DNA from: Watersipora subatra
Taxonomy: Eukaryota > Bryozoa > Gymnolaemata > Cheilostomatida > Watersiporidae
Assembly: GCF_963576615.1 (NCBI RefSeq)
Contig: NC_088708.1
Span: forward strand, 57,523,196 to 57,587,195
Length of the DNA stretch: 64,000 bases
Direction of reading: 5' to 3'
The notes beneath the pieces are model-generated. The model searched no databases, was not told where the DNA came from, and was given only the letters and a program-made list of their open reading frames with translations. Positions 35,697 through 47,600 of this stretch are shown piece after piece (position 1 is the stretch's first letter; the number at the start of each line of letters is the position of its first letter). The translations under genes were made by a program, and so were the position numbers.

Positions 35697-38600
35697 ATGG
35701 CAGCCTCCAAGCGCAAGCGTGATGCAGTCACTCAGGTTTTGAAACAAAACACCTTTGATCATAAATCAAATGGCATAGCTGGACCAAAACAATTGGATTC
35801 AAACGAAAAACTTGTAAGATATGCTTCTAGCAAGTAGTAGTTTTAAAATTCGAATATCTTTCAATGGCTATTAAGTCTCAATGTATTTTATAAAACTTGG
35901 GTGCTCCATATCTATATTTCTAGTCTGTCCCATTACCATTTTCTCAACAGCAGCGAGTTGTCAAAATAGTTTCTAAGAGAGTTTGAAAAGATTTTCTTTA
36001 CTGTTGACAATTTGGTCTGTGATGCCGAGTTACAGCACTGATCAAAATTACCGTAATCTATGTTTGTAAACTTGTAATAGCGCTGCATCAAGTGTATCTC
36101 TGAGACAATGGAAACTCTAAATCCCTATGTGTAAGTGGAGTGCTTCAGGAGGAAATAGTATGCTACAGCGTTATTACATTCTTACAGCGTATAGCTTTTT
36201 AGTGATTATGCAGTTTCTGGTAGAACTCTCACAAAGTATTAATTATGGCAAAATATATCTCATTGGAATTGGAGACTGCTGGAGTTCTAAGTGGTCTCTT
36301 AATGTTTTGAGAATGTGACATGAGTTAGGTTGACCCTTAAATACTTGAAAAAATGCAAATGCTTCCATCATTAGACAGTGGTAAGTGCATTGTATTATGT
36401 ATTTGTATTCAAAATTTCGAAACGATTCACTCGTAATATGGGTGGCCCTGAGAAGGTTAATTGGATTTATTTTGCTGGAAGTAGTGCTAGCACTTGATGG
36501 GTCCACCCTTTGTCTTTGATCACGAGGTTGCACCTTTTTTGGCCGTGCTCCTAAATGAGCTTCTGCAGCTATTTTCTCGTTGCACTGTATTGCCATGTTT
36601 GGAATATTCCTTTGCTCAATGCAGTTTTTTATTTGTTTGTCAACAATTAGTTCACTGAACTGTTGCCAAAGATCTTTGACTAATTTTCTTTGTCTGGATT
36701 TTGAGCTGGCCAGTTGAAACATTCAACTCAATCACTTTTGTACCAGTCTTTCACCAAATGTGACAAATGGCATGCTGCATTATCATCCTGAAATAGCCCA
36801 AATTGGTCATCATTGGTCAAGGGGTCAGGTCTGCGGTGCTCCTTACCATTTTATTTTCTAGCATATTCACCTACTTTCCTGCATTCATCATTCTCAAAAA
36901 GGTTTCCAGGGTTAAAACAACTTATACATAGCCCAACCTCGGCTATGTTATACACCCTATAATATATCCGAGGTTAGGCGTTTCATTGTTCATCCGGTGA
37001 CACTGCACAAAAAACTTTTCTCCTGAGCCACTGCGGATATGGAGCTTGCCAGAGTAGTTCTCTCGTGAATGTTGGTACATATTAGAACAACACTTTATTT
37101 TATTTCTGGTTACTCAAAAAGCGTGTGGTATTTTGTCTTGTTCATTCACTTTAGTTTGTGGTCGTCTTCAATAGCAGTTTCCTGCAAGCTCGAAGTTCAT
37201 TTTTAACAGTTCTATTCTAGGGTGCAAGGGTGTAACTTTAAATATAGTTTAGACATGAAACCAAACATACACAAGTATAATAAGAACTGTTAGTTTGACT
37301 CATGTCAAAACATCAGCTCATTAAAACACCAGTCATTTCGCTTGTGTTTCTTAACAATGCTAGTAATTTTATTGGAATAAAACAGCTAATTTAGAAACTA
37401 AACTACTTCAGATTTGTAATTTTCTGGTTCTTTGTGTTTTACATGCAGTAGTTTTGGGCAATGAAACCTTGCCAAAAACATTTACACTAATTTCAATTAT
37501 GCAATATCTGGTATTGTCAGCTGCTACTGTTTGCTTAAAATCTCATCAACAATATACAAACCATAGGTTTGTTGTGAGGTATTTGAAGTTCGTTTGAGCA
37601 GAGGTAGAATAATTTTTGCTAAACTATCCAACAACTGGGTAGGTATCACTTGATAATATCTGTTGTTACAAATCTAAATCATACCCTATTTAGTCAGAAT
37701 TAAATCTTTCAAAAACTGCAAGAGTATTATGTTACTTGAGTCATTTATGTTACTACAGTGGTCCTTCGTCATACGATTTCAATTCGTCGGGTCGGTGTTG
37801 GCATCATAAGGCGAAAATGTTGTATAGAGTGGTATAGAAACTCATAGTAATTATCTAATGTAAACACCCCTTTGGTAAAAACATCAAAATTTTTTATACG
37901 TACTGTACATATTAAAAATTAGTAGCGATATAGTATGTTAACCACAATAACTATAGTTACCTACAATAACTTTAATGTATTTAATTTAGTGAACCTTATG
38001 ATCTGCAATAAAATGTAACCTTACAATGTACTATATGCAGTACGTACAGTAGAGAGTTCTTACCTCTAAGACAAATGTATAACATAAGCTTTGAATATAA
38101 CTTAAATGAATTTAGGTTACTAAACACACTAAAGCTAATTTTTAGTATGTATTTTACTGAACAAAATTTTAATTTGGTCGTTCGAAAATTTATCGCCTAT
38201 CCGTTTCTGGTTTCGCTTTGACTATAACTTATAAGGAATAACGCTGAACTGAGGGAGAGCAAGCATCGCATCTTTTTCAGGCGTTGTGGAAGGGATTTTG
38301 GCGAATAGCATATCGGCATCTTCATTATTTCGGCATATTCAGCACACCGACTGTCAAATTTGAATTTCGAGATAAATTTTTATTGATATCACATGGCGAA
38401 AAAATGTTGTATAACGAGGGTAAAAAAAAAAACATCGAGTTCTACGGTGCAAGGCGAAAAAATCGTATAACATTGTCATCGTAATGCGAGGGAGCAGTGT
38501 ACAGTACATTTTATTTGATGATGTTAAAATTTCAGATTGCATTAATAAAATAACTTGCGGTGTACAGTTTGTAATCTTGCATCAATGGTTAGGTTTAAAC

Positions 38601-41600
38601 TTTAACATCTTATACTGTGTTGCCTAGGACCTTGAGCCGCTACTGTTTGTGGATGAGGGACCAGATGATGAGGATACCTGCAGCCAGTCGGCAGAAGATT
38701 CATCAGATTATTCGGGTCTCTCAGATGATGAAGATACTGATTCAGATGATCTAGAAACTGGCAGTGAATTCTCGGACAACTTGGCTTATCAAGTACGGTC
38801 TTTTTATTACAATTCTGGCTAATCTTACAGTGCCTAACATGGTTTTCATATTAAGTTAAAAAGTGGCCTGATTGTCTGTTTGTAGGGTCCGGATAGGAAT
38901 GGATTGTCTCCTAAGGAGGTTACTAGAGCAAACGAGTACGAGTATGATTCCTCTGATGAAGAGGTATCACAAAAGTTCCTTGTAGTAACTTAAATTTCTC
39001 TTAAGCATTGTAGTTGCTTGTTTGATAAGTGTTGCTAGTATATATGAGTCCAATAACTTTTTTAGGACACCAGAAATACTGTTGGAAATGTTCCCATGGA
39101 GTGGTACAAGGAATACCCTCATATCGGATATGATCTAGCTGGACGGAAGATCCTCAAACCTGAGACAGGAGATGAACTTGACCATCTTATCGCTCAATCA
39201 GAGAATCCAGATTACTGGTATATATGTCGTTCCACAGCTCCGCCCTATATTTTGTCTTTGAGTCTGGGCATGCCTAAAAACAGCCGTAATCATAGAAAAT
39301 TCTTTAATCATGCCATTCCTTCACTGATATTGGTCTAGATTAACTAGAGCCCATTTGTTAGTGTTAGCTGTTAGCTCTCAGTTGACGATTATTAATAGTC
39401 ATTATACATCAGAAAGACATGTTTTTGACTATTAAAATTAGCTTTTCATGTTTTAATAGTTTCTTGTTTTATGCCAATAGTTTGTTCAAAACTTGTAAAT
39501 TAATTTAGGAAAGCAGCTTTGTGTGACTTGAAATTCACATTGAAGTTTCTGTAGTGGCCACACAGGTAACGGAGTGCAACTGTAGCTAAAACATTGTTTC
39601 AGGCAGCTATATGTACGTGTATTTAGTTTATTAAAAAACTTCTTTTCCAATATTGCGTATTTACTTCATTGTGAAATTGTATAAGCCAGTTTGGAATGTG
39701 TTGGTGATTGCGGTAGTTCATATTCTATACTTCTTTTCAGTTCTGCAGCTTAATATTTAGTAGATGGTCTATCACTGACTGCCTTAAAATTATACAGTAA
39801 ATAACAAATTAACATCTAAAATTGCCATGACAATATTTAACAAAGTATGTAGTCATTGTAGTCATGATGTACTTCCTAATAATTGATTGTTGGATATTTT
39901 ATTAAACCTCGTTGTGTTGTATATAGTAATTCAGGGTTACTTTACTGGCAAGTTCCATTCTATTTTAAATGTGGGTGAACTGCGAGTTTGGGGCTAGGTT
40001 TTTGAGCTCACTTACCATACTTTTCGGACTATTAGCCGCTACTTTTTTCTGATGATTTGAACCATGCGGCTTATACAAGGGTGCGGCTATTCTGTGGCTT
40101 TTTCTTTGGCCACTAGGGCGCATTATCCAGAATCTCCGGTTAGTGCGCCTTTAGCGGTGAAAGAAAATACGAAACAATGCCTAGCGATACTGTTCCATTA
40201 GGCGCTAGGATAAAAAGCATCGGTTAATATGAAACAGCGCCGTTAGGCACTGTTCCGTTTTAAACAGCAAAGTTGTTGCGACGTTAAAAAGCTTGAGTTG
40301 CTTTTTAACTCAAAGCTTTAAACTGTCTTGAGTTCTGCGGCCTATACAAAGGTGCGGCCTATGTATTGTTTTATTATGGCTTTTTGGAAAATAAAGCAGA
40401 TGCGGCTTATATAGGGGTGCGGTTTATAGTCCGACAAGTACGGTATTTGTTTTAGACTAGTTTGCTGGTTTTAATTTGTTTCAGTTACTCCATGTGGCGG
40501 CTGATGTAAACATTTTTCTAATAGCTGTATTGTTACTTGAATGATGACTGGTAACTTTAGTTTTTAGTATTAAACTAGAATTCCAGGTAGGTGAGTGAAA
40601 GTAGTTGTATTATGTCTATACTGGAAAGTTAAATAATGTTCTAGGAGAACAGTCAAGGATCCACAGACTGGACAGAATATAGTGCTGTCAAAAGAAGATT
40701 GCGCAGTAATACAACGATTGAAAAGCGGCAAGTATGCAGATGGTGATGTTGATCCATTCAATTTCGATTGGATTGGCACCTTTGAGGATGAAATAGAAAT
40801 TCACCCTTTAAGCAACCGTCCAGAGCATAAGAGAAGCTTCATTCCTTCAAAGTGGGAGAGGCTGAAGGTAGGAATGGGCATGGTTTCTTGTTTTATCAGC
40901 AATTTTGGTAACTACGGCAGCAAAATAATTTTGTTGCAGTACTCGTATATTATTTTAATGCTAAACATCATTTAAAGCAAGTAGTTAGCTGTGCAAGGGG
41001 TTGATTTGTTTATGTCATGTTGATGGGCATAACTGATGACTTGATGACAAAAATCGACAAGCCAGTCACTTGAACATCGTGATATTTTGTGAAAGCTATA
41101 GCTGTTGTATTAATCTGTAAATAGTATTTCAGTCTGACAATTTGTTTTAAGCTTTAGACGTAGGTATATCCGTAGTCACCATTGTTATAGTTAGATGAAA
41201 AATTTAATCTATATGTTCTTATCATTTCTAATGATTAATTGCTCATTTTTTAGCTTTTAAGAGCTTGTAATCACATTTTCACATATTTTGCACCTTCAAC
41301 ACAGCAGAGTAAGACATGGTGAACCTTTTGATACCAAATAACTGTAATGTGAATTTTGTTGCAAGTCAATCTTTAAAGGTTTTTTATTATTTTTAGAGTA
41401 TAAGATATAATTATATAATAGTTATAGTAATGATAAAGCTGCAACAAATATGATTAAGCTTAAATAACATTAGAGAAAAAATAATGAGTATTGATCATGT
41501 TATTGTGAGATTGTACTAACGAAATGTTTTGGGTATATTCTGCATGCTCGAGATCTTCTGTAAAACAGTACTGACCTATGTTAGAGAGAGCAGGGCAAAA

Positions 41601-44600
41601 GGGTGACTCAGTTATGTGATGAAACTCTACCCATGCTATATCTTTTGTATAAACAACAAAAGCGTTTTTTGGGCTTAACATTTTTGAAAAACTGCATCTC
41701 AGCCTCGAGGGCATCTACAATGTTTACCGCTCATATAAAATGCCTAGAAGTTTTTTCCAGGCAGCAATATTAACACAAATTGCCTTCATTCAGTTCACAT
41801 GCTAATTGTTTGACGAGTTCTGAATTGCACTTACCTTCTGGATTACTAATTATATAATCATCAGTATCTATGGAAAAGTTAAAACGTTGAAAAGCTATAT
41901 ATATTTTTACTTACATGGCTATGACTTACGCTTGTTTACTTACATGGCTATGAGTTACGCTTGTTTACTTACATGGCTATGACTTACGCGTGTTTACTTA
42001 CACAGCTTGAATGTGATGTACCGTTGGTCTAAAAACATATGGTTATCAGAAACTTCATCTGCTGCCAAAACAAATAATTTTGCTGTTTGTTCGCAACATT
42101 CTGTAAAATATTTAGCATTCTCTACAATTGTTTTTCTGCTTCAAGTTTTCCGTCTAACACTTCTTTCAGGGCACCACCAACTGGCCCTTTGCCGTGTGAG
42201 GTGGCAAAGAAGTTCCATTCCAAATGGATTAGGTTGCGGCCCTCTTTAGATCAGCCCAAATTAGAGAATGAGTAGCAAATTTAAATTTGGCTGCAGATCC
42301 GTCAGAGAAGATTTTGATAGATGTGATCTGAGCATTTTCAAGCTTATGTAAAAAATATTTTCTCCAAAAAAGGATGAACAGCGTATTTATTATGAATTAG
42401 ACAATCACTGATTATGCAAATACTTTTCATGCCAGATGCAATCCATGTTCTGCAGATGTTGTCTGCCCATGTTGAAAGCAGAAATGACCAGCAGACTTTC
42501 CACCTAACAATACTCTGTTTCAAGCACTTGTTGCAAGTTTTTTGCATGAGTAAAATGGATTAAATTTTAAACCATACACAGAATTGGAGTCGCAAGTCTG
42601 GGTAAGACATTTGTAAGGTAGCAGCCGGTTTTATCTACCAAATATGCTTGCTAATTTCCGACATTGGCTTAAATTTACAAAATAATGAGTCATTTGTACA
42701 CGAGAACATCATCGCACTACTAATTATCTTTAAATGTGAAGTTCACTCCAATTAATCCTATAATTATGTAAGTTGAGAGTTGTAACAATGATGATAGTGT
42801 AACAGCGGTGATGCAAATTACTGAAACAGTACTCAAACTAATAATTCAAGTGTAGCAGTGTTTATGCATTCATGGGCAGCAAAGCCGCTGTGGAATCCAT
42901 TACAATTAGACTTATGGAAATATGGTAATATTCCCATAAGACATAAGTATTATATGGGAATGAGTGTTAATGGGAATATGTATACCGTGTACAAGTGTCT
43001 CTATCTTGCCATTATTGCAATGAATTTTTTTGCCCAAATACACCAACTTTAGCAAACTATTAAAACATACTAGAGGAGAACGATCCCCCATTATTTTTAT
43101 TTTAGGGTTTGATGTGCATACTTCGTAAAAAAAGCATTTTTTAATGAAATTCCTGTTAAAATTTTGTAGAAACTTCCATTCATTTATGGATATACCCACA
43201 TCAACTATAGATGCCCGTCCTAGTCTCAATATACTTTTTTCCATTTGTTTAGTTGTACTATTATTTTGCATACTGCTTTGCAATCATATTTACCATTTTG
43301 TGTGTAAATTCATAAGATTTTTCTAAAACATGTTATCTGTGGAGGTCTTAAGCAAAATACGGTTAACATCAGAATAAAGCTTTTGAAGGGCTAAGCCAAA
43401 AACATCTCTCAAAATACTTTCGTAATTCAAGCATCACAATTTTCATTTAATCTGACAATTTTCATTTAATGTGGTAATTTTAACTTAATGTGGTAATTTT
43501 CACTTAATGTGGTAATTTTCATTTAATGTGGTAATTTTCATATAATGTGGTAATTTTCATTTAATCTGACAATTTTCATTTAATGTGGTAATCTTCATTT
43601 AATGTGGTAATCTTCATTTAATCTGACAATTTTCATTTAATGTGGTATTTTTCATTTAATGTGATGAATTGCTCAAACTCCTAGTTCTATTTTACCGATC
43701 ACAAGGGCTCAACTTGGTTTGTAAAGTTCCAAAGTGAGGTAAAAGCTCATGTTCTGTTAGCTTCGAAATTTGCAAGCACTGGTGACCATCATGCTTGTTT
43801 GATTTTTAATTGTGCATTTTCTCTTAACACCTCGAATATTTAAATGAAGAAGTTCTTCATTTTTATTCCTTGCGCTTTTTATTGTTGTTCTTCATCACCT
43901 GTTGATGCCATGCAGTGTATGTCTCTGGTGACGGTTCATATCCATTTTGTTTGCGGAATAACTAAAACGCAATACCGTATGTTTGACTCTACCCACAGCA
44001 TCCCCAGCATTTTTTTTTAGGTTGTTATAGACATACTGCACTCTGTTCACGTGTCCTAAACACAAACCGAGTACGTCATAGTTTTAGTTCATGACTCTGT
44101 GAGGATTGAGTGTATTTCAGGTTGGTAAAATGGTGCACGCCATGAAGATGGGTTGGATGAAGACCCCGAGTCAGAAGAAGAAGGAGCTGGAAGAGAAGTC
44201 TAAAGAGGAGCTACCATGCTATGACCTTTGGAGCAATGAGGATCTGGTAATTCATGTTACTAATGGTCGATGTGTTTAATTCCTTTATTTTACAAGTAGC
44301 AATGAGTTTATCTGTTTATTATAATGCATCCGGTTCCTTCAGCAGATTTGGTCGCCCAACAACCTGCTCACATCCCCAACTTTTTCACTTCCTCAACTTT
44401 TTCACATACCCAACCAGTTCGCATCTTCATATTTGTCACATTACTGACCTTGTCACATCTCCAAACTTTTAAATGTACATAATGCCCTTAGATTTCAAGA
44501 TATTTCAAGTTTTAACATTTCAAATCATCTGTGTTTTTTATATAATGTACTTCAAGCGGTTTGTCGCCCAGCTGCGGAGTTGAATTTAATTTGGATGGGT

Positions 44601-47600
44601 TGTTAACTCTTTTCTTTCACAGAATGATAGATCCAGACTGAAGATGCACATTCCAGCACCAAAGACAGTGCTCCCAGGGCACGCCGAGTCTTATAACCCA
44701 CCTTCTGAGTACTTGCTTACTGAGGATGAGCTCAAAAAGTGGAAAAATACTGAAAAAGAAGACAGAAGACAAAACTTTGTACCGAAGAAGTATTCATCAA
44801 TGCGGGCCATACCTGGTTACAGCAAATTCATCAATGAACGATTTGAACGATGCCTTGATCTCTACTTGTGTCCGCGCCAGCAGAAGATGAGGGTAACTAA
44901 GTCTTGTTGGAGTTGTGTAACTAAAATTAATAATACAATTTGAATTCATGTTTTTGAAGTGCTCCAGAGCCAGAACAATTTTTTCTTAAGCTCATAGGCC
45001 TTAGGAGTGATCTATTTTTTTCTCTTGGGTGTAAGTTACAAAAATCAGTGATGAAAGAAGGGTGCACAGTTGTGTGATCTTACTTTTTTATTTGTCAATT
45101 TCATATCGCAATTATTACATCTCTACAATTTCTTACTTTTTAAGATGAAAGAATCACATGCAAGTAAATGATCTCTCAATTTGTGGTTGAAGCTCATGAC
45201 ATCTTCTGGGGAAATAACTGTTTTTTTAAAACAACTGCTACCATCAATACCTATATTTGATTTTAAATTCTACGCCTTAATCAAAGCTACATATGACCAG
45301 TAGTAACACTATTCGATCTGTACTTTGTAAGGCAACAAGTTATACTTTCTTTATATTCTCAGATGAATGTCAACCCTGAGGATCTTATACCTAAACTACC
45401 CCAGCCCAAGGACCTTCAGCCTTTCCCTACTACTGAAGCCATAGTAGGTTTTTGTTGTTAACAAAGTGGCTCATCTCTCTGATGTTTTGTGCTAAACGAA
45501 TTTTATTGAAATATTTTAGTTAAGATTAAAAATATTTTCATGTTTACCTTAAATATCTTTACATAGATGTAGGTTGTATAAAGTCTTGCTTTGCACGTAT
45601 TTACTGCTTTTCATGTTTTGTGGCTATGAGTGCTGAACACATTTTTGTAGGTTTACACTGGCCATAAAGATATAGTGAGCACGATATCAGTGGATCCTTC
45701 TGGCCAATGGATAATATCAGGTATGAGACTTGGAACTGCTTTTGCTTGTTGGTAACTACAGTTGTCTGTTGATAATTCATCATTTCTTAATGTAGTTGCA
45801 TTTGTCTGTTGGTATTTCATTGACTGTTGATGGTATTTGTTGGTAGTTCATCAGTTCTGAATGGTATCTGTTGGTATTCATCAGTTCTGAATGGTATCTG
45901 TTGGTATTTATCAGTTCTGAATGGTATCTGTTAGTATTCATCAGTTCTTGAAAGTATTTGTTGGTATTCGTCAGTTCTGGATAGTAGCTGTTGGTAGCTC
46001 ATATATTGTTGATGTAAATACAGGTGTCTGTTGTCAGCTTAGCACTTCTTAGGCTGATCCAGTTTAGTAGTTTGGATGATTAAAATTATTAGCTACATTG
46101 TTCTATAATATTTATATTGAAAATTTTTACAAGAAACATTTATATGTACATATATCAAGAAGTGTTAGGTTTTTAATTTTAGTTGTTTAAACTGAATAAG
46201 CCAAAGTTATGGCTAGTTTGCTAAGTTGGTTCAATTCATATGTAATGTTTCGTTTTGGTGATTGTTGAGCATGTCATTACTTTCAGGCTCAGATGACAAG
46301 ACTGTCAAATATTGGGAATTGCAAACTGGCAGATGCATGAAAACACTAAGATTTGAAGAGAAAGTCAAGTCTGTCACATGGTGTCCCAACTCGGGGATCT
46401 CTCTAGCTCTTGTAGCCAGGTATTATCGACCTAATTGTTTTAGCCATGCTCGCTAGCCACCTATCGTTGCATGTCTAATGACACTGTATGCGTACTCTCT
46501 AAGTGTTTGTCTAAAAACATGTATAGTCTCTGCATTTGCGGTAAATAGTCTTTTGGATATCTAGTTTGATTTTGCCTGGAACGTTGTGTACTTGTGTTAT
46601 CCTAGTTCTACTACAGCTTTGTTTGTGTTCGGAGATGGGGCTCTTCAGTTTATCAAAAATTGGACAGTCTTTAATCTTATTGTAGTGGCTCATCAGTGTT
46701 TGTTCTGAACCCGGGTCTTGGTGATAAGCTAGTTGTTTCGAAAACTGATGAAATGTTGGCAGCTGTAGAAGATGAGTTAGAGAAGCAAGGAAGTAAGTAA
46801 GAACATTCCATAGATTCTGTAACCTTTCACATTCTTATGTTGAACGTTATGGGATTGTTGAGTGAGACAGCTTCTGGTTTGTCTGACAAAAGCTCACACA
46901 CCTGAAGCTTTGTTTGATAAAAATTATACACAAGTTGTTAGGCCATATTCTTCTAAGAATGTCATTTCATGCTTTTGTTGTTTGCTTTATTTTGTATAGG
47001 AGTCAGTTTTATGAAGCGTGAAGACTTCAAATCTACTCTATTAGTTATTGTACTAATATTGTTTCATACTCAATGTTAAAATGCAACTGCTAGGCCATCA
47101 GTTGTTCATTGTATCTGGTCCTTAAGCTGCATGCACAGTGCTAATACTTTTAATTGGTTATTATAAGGTTAGTCTTGCTTTTGAACTTGTTGTAATTAAC
47201 TTATGGTATGTGTACTACTGCTCAGGTTCAGTCTCTGATTGGAATAAATATGAGATGGAGAGTAGCGAATATACCGATAACTGCAGACGGTTGCGGATTT
47301 CTCACTCCAAGGTACTGCAGCAATCACTAGACTGAGTCACTAGCATCCTATGTAGCCACAGTTCAGAGTGTAAGCGCTAGTAGGTTGCACAAGGTTATCC
47401 CAGATTCGCTATGTGTGATCCTATTGAAGCTACAGTTCTAGTGGTTTGCTCATCTCGGGCCAAGAAATATTTAATTGAATAATCTATGATACAGGCTGTT
47501 GAATAATCTATGATACAGGCTGTTGATAATCTATGATACAGGCTGTTGATAATCTATGATACAGGCTGTTGATAATCTATGATACAGGCTGTTGATAATC

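Noticed and set aside
36243-36722. 159-codon minus-strand frame in BOP1 intron 1
   Set aside because: It overlaps a decayed Tc1-like transposase in a different frame, and the true motifs (FQDDNA, WPAQNPD) are read in another phase, so this long frame is incidental.
42784-42826. C/D-box-like snoRNA candidate in BOP1 intron 5
   Set aside because: The AATGATGAT and CTGA boxes are present but too close together for a C/D snoRNA, and there is no terminal stem. A second try near 41032-41135 also lacks a stem.
42912-43283. 123-codon minus-strand frame in BOP1 intron 5
   Set aside because: It has no recognisable motif and no splice partners, and is opposite another short frame. Probably chance in an AT-rich intron.
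44254-44472. 72-codon plus-strand frame after BOP1 exon 6
   Set aside because: It begins in the intron after the exon 6 donor (GTAATTC), and BOP1 continues in frame from exon 6 to exon 7 without it.
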